From: Loxodes magnus
Taxonomy: Eukaryota > Ciliophora > Karyorelictea > Loxodida > Loxodidae
Length of the DNA: 64,000 bases
Direction: 5' to 3'
Assembly (NCBI GenBank): GCA_946699065.1
Contig: CAMPDV010000125.1
Span: forward strand, 496,001 to 560,000
Under the pieces are notes generated by a model, which was given only the letters and a program-made list of their open reading frames with translations, was not told the origin of the DNA and searched no databases. The position numbers and the translations under genes are program-made. Positions 1-9,367 of the stretch are shown one piece after another; the first letter of the stretch is position 1; every line of letters begins with the position of its first letter.

Positions 1-2020
1 ATTATATTATATTATATTATATTTTTAAGTGCTAATTTATCTTTATTTAATTAATCTTTTTATCTATCTTATGCTATCAAAATGATTAAAACTGGAAAAT
101 GACAAAATTGTTCCAGCTAGAGAAATCAAAAGAATTGCTTGCTTATAAAAGCAGCAGAGTTGGTTAAATTTCGCATAAATTAGATTAACTTTTATTAATT
201 ATTTAGGGCTATAAATATTACTTGATACAAATTAAACTGGAGTTATTATATTTTAATTAGATAATTTTATTTTGAAATTTTATTTTTAACTTTTATATAG
301 TATTTGCTTCAAAGAGTTCAACAATCAATATTTTCATAAAAGTAGTGAACTATTTTTTTCGTAGGTGAAAATATCAAATAACTAAAACAATTTATTAATA
401 AACAAGTTCTCATATGCAATAATTTAAATTTTTTATTTTAGATATATAATATTTCTTAGTAATTTTAAGAATTATTGTAAGAATGTAAATTGCAATTCTC
501 TTTATTTAGAAGTTAAAAAGAAAATAAGAAAACTCTTTGATATGAATTCCTCGAATTTTAATTTCTTGCTAATTTTAAGAATAAATAAGTTTAAATATTT
601 TTATGTTTTTAGTTTCTACTAATTAATTAATATGATACAACGGTAGATGACTATTTTAAACATTAGAGAATAAATTCCTTTTGTCAGTAATTCTTAAATA
701 ATTTTTTTCGTTTCTTTCTTTATTCTTCTCTTTTATTTCTTTCTTTTTCTTATTTTACTTCTTAATTAAGTATTTGAACCAAAAGATCCAATTTTCTTTA
801 AATAATTCAGCCAAAATTTTTATTTTATAATTTTAAATCTTTAAAGTATTTGCTTAATATAATTACTAAATATTTAAATACCCTTAATATCAAAAGATAA
901 GTTAAAACAGGAGAGCTTTATAAAGTTATATTTGTAGGATTCTTAATCAATACCTTTTGAAAACAATTATAGTGAATGAAGAAATATTAATATGAAACTT
1001 TTAATCAATCTATTTTCTAGCAAACAATACCTTAAGAAAATATCAAAGTAAATTTGCAGAGTTTCGTTATAATAAGACTTTAAAATTAAAATTAATTCTC
1101 TTTTAAGCAATATTCTTAGTAGAATTTTGTTATAGGTACTATTAATAGTTTAAAATAAATGCTTTTTATAAATTTGATAAGTTCTCATTTGTTATTAAAG
1201 GGATAAATTTTTCTTGTAAAAAGATTTTAACTTTATTGACTAATAATAACTTTTTTTAAAAGAAAAAATTTAAAAAAAACTTATATGCATTCAAAATAAT
1301 CAAATTATTGTCTGTAAATTCTAATTTTTTCTAATTAATTTAAGCAAATCCTTTTATATATTGCTCTTACATGTTCATATATTAATATAAATAAAATTTG
1401 GAAATAACTATTCGATAAAATTTAAATATATACCTTAAATAATTAATAATTCTCATATTTTTATTAATTTGCAGTCTTTTATGAATATGTTGGCATTCCA
1501 GTTTCAGCAAATTATTATTAACATAACTTAAGACTAAGCGAGATTTAATAAAGGAAAATATTGAAATTACAAGATATTTGCTTAAATCTTTGCTTGAATA
1601 TTTTCTTTCTAATATAGACTCTCAAAGAACTACAATAAAAAGAAAAAACCTTCAAGCACTCTTAAAACTATTTTATTATATATTAAATATATGAAAGTTA
1701 CCTCAAATTAAATAGTTTAATACTTTATCAAGTTGTATTAACTATATGTTTTTTAGCCTTTAAAAATAAATCATTTGCAAATCCTGGGTCTATCATTTTA
1801 ACTTTCTCTCTAATCTTTTATTTAATGGGTTTTATGATGCTCACAGAATTTCTACTTTTTGCTTTAATACAATCAAAATAGAATATAGAGCATTTTACTT
1901 CAAAATTATAAATCAATTTAAAATTTTTTTCTTTTTATAGCTTCATTATTATTAAAAATACAATTTTGTAATGCATAAAAGCCTATTGTTTGCAAAATAA
2001 CATTATAAAGTAATAAGATA
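1..2020. other. AT-rich intergenic DNA with (ATTAT)n tract at the left edge
   Basis: Bases 1-24 are a short ATTAT microsatellite. The rest is very AT-rich DNA with homopolymer runs. I see no conserved motif or plausible protein on either strand. Because TAA and TAG are sense codons here, open frames alone mean little. Confidence 0.6.
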
Positions 2021-2746
2021 TCAATCATAATAGTGGAGAGCATTATTATTATTATTATTTTAACTAAATGTAAAATTAAAGTTTGATATCCTGGGTTTTC
2101 AACCAGATTTCTTCTAACAAGTTTTTTTCCGTGGTTGTTCTCCACGACCTTTTTTTAAAGTAGATGGCTACCATGAAGGATTCTCTTAGTTTCTTGTTCA
2201 TAGTTTCTATTTATATATGCCTTACTCAGTTATCCAAAGTTTGTTTAAGTTTCTTCAGGTCCTTTATTCTTCATTGTACTTGAGTTGTCTTCATTTCTTA
2301 CAATGTCTTAGTAAATGATACCAAGATTAGCAGTACCAACAATTTTTATATCGTTTTTCTAATTTCTATTCTTAAAAAACTTTTTTCTCCAGCATCTCAA
2401 TTCTTTTGTTTATGTTTGTATCATTTTTTCTTAATTTTACTTTTCTTAATGTTGTATTTTGTGCTAATCTTCTTCTATGATCATTCTTTGTGATTAATTG
2501 AAGTTATTTTACGACATTTCATAAAGTTAACTTTCTGTTATTACTGAGTTTTTAATCAGTTAACTTTTGAGAATTTGCAGTTCGTTATTTTAGTCTTCTA
2601 TGTAATTCATTAGCTCCCAGATTTTTTCTGCTTGATTAAAAAATATCTCTTCATATTTTGCAATTTTTCTTTCATTTTTTCGATTTCGCTTTTGAGTAAA
2701 TGTTATTTTTGGTTTCAGGGTTTTATTGTTCATTCGGACCAACCAT
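2021..2746 (-). CDS. Gag-like protein with CCHC zinc knuckle, copy 1 (probably a decayed element)
   Basis: Read with TAR=Gln and TGA=Trp, this frame runs 241 codons from an ATG to a TGA. Around residue 140 it contains CWYCQSWYHLLRHC, an exact C-x2-C-x4-H-x4-C zinc knuckle, the nucleic-acid-binding motif of retroelement Gag proteins. A lysine/glutamine-rich, probably coiled-coil stretch lies before it. A basic tail follows, including TEQGIYKQKLW, which resembles NEQGYIYKRKF in the 5.2 kb copy and GNGKIWKKK in the 6.9 kb copy. Past the tail the frame becomes AT-rich and asparagine-rich, so the true 3' end is uncertain. No reverse transcriptase or integrase is visible nearby. A cellular zinc-knuckle protein is possible, but three related, scattered, partly broken copies suggest a mobile-element remnant. 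Confidence 0.5.
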
Positions 2747-3540
2747 TACTTTTCCCTCTGAAGACGAGCTAGATTCTCTATCCTGTCTTTGCTTTTTTAG
2801 CTCCTTGTTCGTCACTTTTTTTCTTGTTTTTCTTTGTTATTACTTTGAAAGACGAATGTTCTTCTCCATTTTCTTATATATCTTTCTTTAGTGGAGAGTA
2901 TTATAATCAGTATAATGATAATGTTTAAATATCTTAATGGGTATGCTATGCTTAAAATAATTTATACTTCTATATTCATTATTTATAATGTACTATTTAT
3001 ATAGTTAAGATTAAGCTAAATATTATTAATAAATATGTAGATTTTAATTTAAAGAAGGAATTTATATCTTAATAAAAAGTTATAAACATTCAGATGGAAA
3101 AATACATAAGTAATTTGATACTAGACAAATTTTTAATTTATAACATCCTTTTATAAAAGATTTACATGATATTTTTTAACTTTTAGTCAAAGAATAAAAA
3201 GATATTATTCAAGATTTATTTTAGTTAATTTAAAAATATAATACTTAAATAAAAGAAAATCCGCTTCTTTAAAATATTTTCTATTTTATTCAATAAAATA
3301 GAAAACTTAAATCTTTAATGTTTAAAAATAAGATATTACAAATCAGAGATGCATACCTAGCAATTTATCTTTAAATTTTATTATTCTTCAAAACAAGTTT
3401 TTGTTATATATTCATATAGTTATATATATCATCTAGCTAAGCTTAAAGCTTTAAAATGTTAATTTAGAATATTTCATTTATATATCTATATTTTATATAT
3501 TATTATTTGTGTATTAATCATATAAGAAAAATATTTATAA
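2747..3540. other. AT-rich intergenic DNA
   Basis: Nothing recognisable. The plus-strand open frame starting near 2700 is the antisense of the 5' part of the Gag-like copy at 2021-2746. Confidence 0.5.
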
Positions 3541-3544
3541 TTAA

Positions 3545-3845
3545 AAAGACGAAGGGAGTTGAGGTTGACTCTCTGATAAGCCTTCTAGTTTATGGACAAG
3601 TTCAAGTGCCCTATTCTATTGCTGAGAAAGTCTCTGATTAAAGTCAATTTCAGTAAATGAATAAATCTTTCTAGTCGTTCACTCTGCTAGCGACTTTGAC
3701 GTCTGTCGCCCATAGTTATGGAACTCCCTTACCGAAAATTATTGAATTAAGTATCAAAATATTAGCGTTATGTGCGTCAAAAGAGTGCCAAGGGTCTTTT
3801 AGCTGGAAAGGAGTTTCCAGTTCTTGAAAGAGAAACTTTTTAGGT
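3545..3845. ncRNA. GC-enriched island with inverted repeats; candidate structured RNA
   Basis: This block of about 300 bp is clearly richer in G and C than the DNA on either side. I could not read a convincing protein from it. It contains complementary pairs: AAGGGAGTT at 3552-3560 with AACTCCCTT at 3722-3730 (9 bp, enclosing about 160 nt), and a perfect local hairpin CTGGAAA/TTTCCAG at 3803-3820. The block resembles none of the spliceosomal, SRP, RNase P or U3 RNAs closely enough for a name, and its strand is unknown. A GC-rich remnant of a mobile element is the main alternative. Confidence 0.3.
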
Positions 3846-5213
3846 TCATAATTAATAAGAAAAACATAGAGTAAATATATGAATATTTAAAAGTTAGTAA
3901 AAATTAAGCTATCATTAATATGTGGTGTCAGGAATTAATTTTAAATTATAGGTAAGATTAATTGCATTTTAGTCTAAAATTTATTAATAATTATTAGCTA
4001 ATTTTATAAATAATTTATCTTTATTTTTACTACTTGTTTATTTATGTGACAACTCTAATCTTTTCAGCTGTTTTTATAATTTTTACATTCTAGTTTTTAA
4101 GGAATAAACAAAATTTTTCTTTTTCTTCTTTTTCCCAATTTCTTTTTATTAGCCTTTATTTTTTATTTAATTTTTTTGGCTAAATAAGAGTGTTAAAGAA
4201 ATGTTCATTTGCTTGATTTTAAATAAAGAATATTAGTTATTAAATTGTTTTTAGTTTGATTAATTATTTAAATTAAAACTGATTTAGGCTAATAAACGTA
4301 AAATAAATAATAATTATGTTTAATTCTGTTATAAAATATATTCTAAAAAATATAATAATAGCTTTCCTAGCATGTACTTTGGTTTCTTAAATGAAATATA
4401 ACTTCAAATATGATTATCTTTTTGTATGAAATTAATTTTTTTATTAGTATGAATCTACTTTTGCTTTTAATAATTTTAATTATGCTTTTTATTATAGCTT
4501 TTTAACACTTTTTAAAACTTTCTTAAAATGCTTATTTTTAGTTTTTTTCTTTGATTTTTATTTGATCAATCGGTATATTTGCTAAGTTTACTCAATATTC
4601 AAAGAATGAACCTTAAAGTTATATATTTAAGATAATAATTATAATCATTCTAGGTAATAGCAATTTTGTACTTTAGATATTGTTTACATTCAAATTTCGA
4701 AGAATTTAAATAGAACAAAAGTAACCATATAAATGATCTAATAATTGCTTCAGATAAATTTTCCTATTAAGTTTCAAAATAATAAAAAGGGCTAATTGAT
4801 TATGATATATTTAACTAAACTTTTTTAATAAGCAATTTCATAAAAAATAAATAATATAAAGTTAATTGTTAAAGATTAGATTATTGGATTTGGAAATTCT
4901 TTTTTAAGAGTTATAATTCAGCAAATTATAATTGAAAAATGTTTAAATAAATATATTTAGTAATTTTTCCCTAAAAGATTATTAAAAGCAGCTTTTTAGA
5001 GAAAATACCCTAAATCAAGTTTATTAAAAATATAAAATTGTATAGTTTTACATTTATAGATTTAACTGTATCAAATTTATAATTTAATATTTAATGATTA
5101 CTATAGAGTCCTTTAAATATTTTCTATACTAAAACTATCATTAGTTCTCATAGTAATCATATTAAATATCTTTCAGAAATTAAACAATTAAAAGAATGAT
5201 GAGAATAAAAAAA
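3846..5213. other. AT-rich intergenic DNA
   Basis: No recognisable gene. The only structure noticed is a 10-bp inverted repeat near the right end, listed separately. Confidence 0.5.
5094..5160. repeat. 10-bp inverted repeat upstream of a Gag-like ORF
   Basis: ATGATTACTA at 5094-5103 is repeated as its reverse complement TAGTAATCAT at 5151-5160, ending 53 bp before the Gag-like ATG. It could form a hairpin or mark an element edge. In DNA this AT-rich it may be chance. Confidence 0.3.
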
Positions 5214-6059
5214 ATGGAAGGATTCAAAAGAGGTTTCTACACCACCTCCAAAAATTTGGAGAGGAGACCTGAATCCAATCTTGGATAGTCTTCTTACCCT
5301 TAACTCTAACCTTTTTCTTAATTCTAACAACCTGAAGAGGAACAGAAACAAGCTCAGAAGACAACACATGAGATAACTCCAACCTCAGAAGAGAAACCCA
5401 GAAAGCTGATGAAGTCTGCTCTGCACCAGGAGGTCTCAAAGTTCAATCCTTCTGGCCAGATGAGCATGGAACAGCTCATCAAAGTGGTACTAAACCTCCA
5501 GGAAGAGGTTAGGAAACTGAGAAAGGACAATGAGAAACTGATGGAAAAACTCAACCTAGCGGAAGGAATAGAATCCAGATTTATGTCCTAAGAAAGAGAA
5601 CTAAGCGCTTTCTGAAACATATCTTAAGGCCAGAGTAGCTAATCCTAAAATTAGCTTCAGAAACAATCTGATCTGAGTATTAGACTGGAAATACAAAAAA
5701 AGAAATTAGATGAACAAAAGGGAGATCCAATGACGATTGAAGAGACCAATAGGAAGACTAAGGTTAAACTCCAAAAAGTAGTGAAGAAATGTTACTACTG
5801 CAATTCGACAGAATACTTATGAAGACGCTGCAAGGAATTCCAAAATTTCAGGACGTAGTACTGGAATAAATAAAGAACCATACAAGCATAGTAGAGGAAG
5901 AAAAAACAAATGTAGTAGAGACAAATAAGAGAAAGATTATACTTAAATGAATAAGGATACATTTACAAGAGAAAATTTAATTAGAAATAAGGCTAGATCC
6001 GGAAATGACAAGAGTAATGGGAGGAGAGAGGAGTAGAGACATCTAAAATTTTATTTTTA
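5214..6059 (+). CDS. Gag-like protein with coiled coil and zinc knuckle, copy 2 (3' end broken)
   Basis: From the ATG at 5214 one frame reads about 282 codons under TAR=Gln/TGA=Trp. The N-terminus is Ser/Pro/Gln-rich (codons such as TAG TCT TCT TAC CCT TAA give QSSYPQ). Residues about 85-125 form a likely coiled coil (LNLQEEVRKLRKDNEKLMEK). The knuckle CYYCNSTEYLWRRC is at 5790-5831 and its last tryptophan is a TGA. The histidine of the CCHC pattern is replaced by tyrosine, so this copy probably no longer binds zinc normally. The block is GC-richer and uses CTC, CTG and GTC codons that neighbouring genes avoid, which suggests a recent arrival. The frame loses sense at about 6060, where an aspartic-protease-like motif appears in another frame. 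Confidence 0.5.
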
Positions 6060-6411
6060 ACACTGGAGCAATCTGGTGTCCAGCATGAAGAGTTGAAAAT
6101 CCTCGAAAGTTGCTAAACTTTATTTATCCTATTATTATTAAAAGAATGATGGAATTAGGATTTTGAAACTTCTGAATAAACCTCCAACTTTAGAGAGGTT
6201 CCTGTTTGTATCCAAGATCCTGAAGGAAAGTAACTGAAAGATTGTTTGGACTTAGTAGGAGCTTGAAGTATATGATTGTGGATTATGTTTTCATTATTCG
6301 TAGTATTTCTTTTTTGGAGAAATTAATCAGCACAATATTCCAGTTATATCCATTAAGAGACTGCTCAGAGAAAGCAGCACAGCGAGATTTTAAATTTTCT
6401 TGAACATCTAA
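6056..6411 (+). pseudogene. Possible retroelement protease remnant, frame-disrupted
   Basis: In the frame shifted from the upstream Gag-like ORF, the sequence reads FNTGAIWCPA. This recalls the D-T/S-G-A active-site motif of retroelement aspartic proteases, with Asp changed to Asn. The flap and later protease motifs are not recognisable, and another frame looks more coding-like near 6190-6250 (REVPVCIQDPEGKQLKD). I infer a decayed gag-pro region. Similarity rests on a very short motif, so confidence is low. Confidence 0.22.
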
Positions 6412-6676
6412 GTAATAATTATTTTTCAAATATTAAGATATCTTAAATATTGTCTACTTATTTTTAAATCAGTTGTATTAGTTAAATTATTTCATAAATT
6501 AGCATGAAATAAGCTAGTAGTTTTATAATTCAACATATTCTTTTGCATCTTATTCTAGCTATTCAATCAATTATCTTTTAAATAATAAAGCAGATTCATA
6601 TTTTGCAATTCTATTTGTAAATTAATTTCCTTATAGACTACCCTTTTATGTTTTATTGATATGAACAAATATTAAA

Positions 6677-7102
6677 TCATTAAAATAACTGTTCACCTTT
6701 CGGCTTAATTGAAGTTTTAAATGTATAAAATCTCCTTTCCTGCATGTTCGTTCCTTGTGCTCTTTTTCCTGGACTTCTCTCTTTTTAATAGTCTGAGTTA
6801 AGAATTTTTTTTTTCCAGATTTTCCCATTTCCCGATGGGAAGAATTCCGTCGCTCGTCATTTCTGTTGCTAATAGTTAATATTACTCCAAATATTCATTC
6901 TTATTCTTTTCTATTGGGGACATTTTCGCCATAGATGTCAAGTGCTGTTGCAAATGTAACATCTTTTCCTTGCTCTAGGAAATATCTTTTCTTGTTTCTC
7001 TATTTCCATTAGAATTCCTTAAGAAGGCTTCTACAGGTTTTCTTCTATTAATTTAAGTCTAGAATCTAATTTTACTCAGTTTTTCTCTTCTTGCTCTTGC
7101 AT
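6677..7102 (-). CDS. Gag-like protein with intact CCHC knuckle, copy 3
   Basis: The frame reads 141 codons from ATG to TGA. After a charged helix region (RLKLIEENLQKPSQG) it carries CYICNSTWHLWRKC at 6920-6961, an intact C-x2-C-x4-H-x4-C knuckle. Its first Trp is TGA and its second TGG. The matching position of the second Trp in the 5.2 kb copy is TGA, so the two copies swap the codons at one homologous residue. A basic tail follows. It lies tail-to-tail with the 5.2 kb copy and is much shorter at its N-terminus, so it is likely truncated. I infer the same mobile-element origin. Confidence 0.5.
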
Positions 7103-7386
7103 TACTCATGAACAAATATACAAAAATTAAGATCTATTTATATATACAGATTATTTTATTCCTTATAAAATTTAAAACTTATGCAGTTTTATTTTTAATT
7201 AAAAAAGGGTTTTTTTAATTAGTTATAATAGAAAAAAGGTATTTAAATTAATATAATGTATTATATTATATTATTAATTAATTAATTTTAACTATAAGGG
7301 TTAGGGTCATCTTTAATTAGAGGAAATGTTTCCTCAAATTAAAGGCAATAAAAGTTTTTATATTCAATATTCAACTGTACATGTCT

Positions 7387-7980
7387 TCATCTGAATCAAT
7401 TTTAAACGTGAGATAATTCTTCTTTCTCTTCAATAAGCTCATAAAATTGTTCTTCCATCTTCTTGTAATTTTTCTCCAGCTACTCTAAATAAATTCAAAA
7501 GTCATCATTATCCTTTTGAAATTATTTATTTTGCTTCTTTAATTACCAAGATCCTGTTTGAGTAGTCCCACACTTGAATTCATATATACCGGCTTTTTTC
7601 TTAATTACCTCCAAAGCAGTTACAATATAGCCTCCTTGATGTTCGAAAATCTTTTCGGTGCTGTTCAAGAACTCTGTTACATTTCAGACATTACCTCTGC
7701 AAATTTCAAGTCTTTTGACAACAATAATAACGTTTTATTAAGGGAATGAAGTAAAGTTTTTATTGTGTTCCAAATTTTTTGTTAGTTTCCATCTAATCTG
7801 CTTGAGGTTAATTTTTTTAATTGGTAATTGAACTTCTACTTTAATTTTCTATTGATTTGCTGCTAGGTTTTTTCTATTATACGAATTTGGAAGTTAAGAT
7901 TTCAATTTAAAGCTAAACTCAACTTATCAAACCTTTATTTTCCTTTTTTTATCTTAAAAAGAAGCCAAATATTCTAGTTT
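7387..7980 (-). CDS. Unknown coding-like segment with C-terminal coiled coil
   Basis: One frame reads about 197 codons with protein-like composition: a basic middle part, then GGYIVTALEVIKKKAGIYEF, then a Glu/Lys-rich probable coiled coil (YLEQLEKNYKKMEEQFYELI). The start is not determined and a neighbouring frame is also open, ending IDSDEDMYS before a TGA at 7371-7373. I do not recognise the family. It lies just upstream, on the same strand, of the 6.7-7.1 kb zinc-knuckle ORF, so it may be the N-terminal half of that element, but the sequence does not prove this. Confidence 0.3.
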
Positions 7981-9300
7981 ACGCCTTTAGGAGCTATATT
8001 TCTGTATTCATTTTCTCAATTAAGGAATAAAATTAAATACATCACGTTTGTGGGGTTTCCCAAGCTTTTTTAGTTATTTAAAAAATTCAATATTTCTAAA
8101 TTTTTAACAGGAGTAGATTTATCTTTTTTGAATTCTTGGTTTTGCTAATTAATTGAGAATTAAGATTGACCTATTAGCTTAGAATTTAAGAATTAGATTC
8201 CTGGGTTTTTTACAATTTTTTTAAATATTATTAACTTTAGCTATATTACTTATTTTGCAATAAAATCTCTATTGGTTCAAATTTTTAAATTATGTTAAAT
8301 TCTAGTTAGCCTTATATTTTAAATCCATTTTATATTAATTATAATTCAGATAGCTCATTTAAACTTTTTCCTTTAAGTTCATATGACAGATTGGGATATT
8401 GTTCGGTAAATAATTTATAAAAAATTTATTATAAATAAGCTTTTTTAATTTTTCTTACATGTTTCCTCTTATCCGACTTATTAAAATAAATAAACTATTT
8501 TTAAAGTATTATATCATGTATAAATGTAAAATGCATATACTTCTATATATTAATTTTTATTATTTTTGTTTTACCTCTTAATTTAGATTCTATTAAATAT
8601 CTCTTAATAACTAACAACACTAAATTATTTATTGTTAAATGGTTTAAATTTTAGATAAAGTTAATTTTATAAAGAAAATAAATTTTGCACTTCATAGAAA
8701 TTAAAATTAAATCAAAAGATTGCCTAGATTTCTCTTTAGCTTGTTTAATAAATGAATACTGCTGAATATTTTGTAAAATACTAAAATTAAAGTTCCCAGA
8801 TTTTAGAATATATTGTAATAAGCAAATGGAATATTTAGTTTTTATTTTCTTTATCAATATGGTACTTTTTCCTTGTTTTTAACTTAACTACTAGGAGATA
8901 TAAAGAGGCTATTATAAAATAAATAAATATTAATCTATAAATAATTTAGGTTTTATAATTAAGATAAAATATCCTTTTGTCTAAAAATAGGCTTATAATT
9001 ATTTAATTTAAAAGCTTAATATAATAGTTAAAATATTTATTTTTTATATTTTTAAATCCTACTTTGCAAGGTATTGCATGACTATATTCCAATATAATTA
9101 AGTAAATTTTAATAAAATTAATAGCTTTTCTTAAACTGCTTTATTTATTAATAAAGCTGACCCTATTTAGCCTGTTATCACTACTTTTTTAGTCATCTTT
9201 CTTAAATTAAAGCAATAGATATTTTTATAAGATGACTAAATGAATATCAGAGTTAGTTTTGCTATATAAAAAAATGGATAAATATATATAAATAATTATA
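7981..9300. other. AT-rich intergenic DNA
   Basis: Nothing recognisable beyond possible upstream continuation of the coding-like segment at 7.4-8.0 kb to about 8.2 kb. Confidence 0.45.
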
Positions 9301-9367
9301 AATAACCATAAATAACCATAAATAACCATAAATAACCATAAATAACCATAAATAACCATAAATAACC
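9301..9367. repeat. Tandem repeat, 10-bp unit AATAACCATA, about 6.7 copies
   Basis: Six perfect copies of AATAACCATA and a partial seventh lie in a row. A single matching stretch (AAATAACCATAAATAA) recurs at 15755-15770. No function is evident. Confidence 0.9.

Noticed and set aside
3545-3845. Naming the island as U3, RNase P, SRP RNA or a hammerhead ribozyme
   Set aside because: Conserved cores of these RNAs were looked for on both strands and not found.
7296-7312. GGGTTAGGG, resembling a telomere repeat
   Set aside because: Only about one and a half units inside ordinary sequence; not an array.
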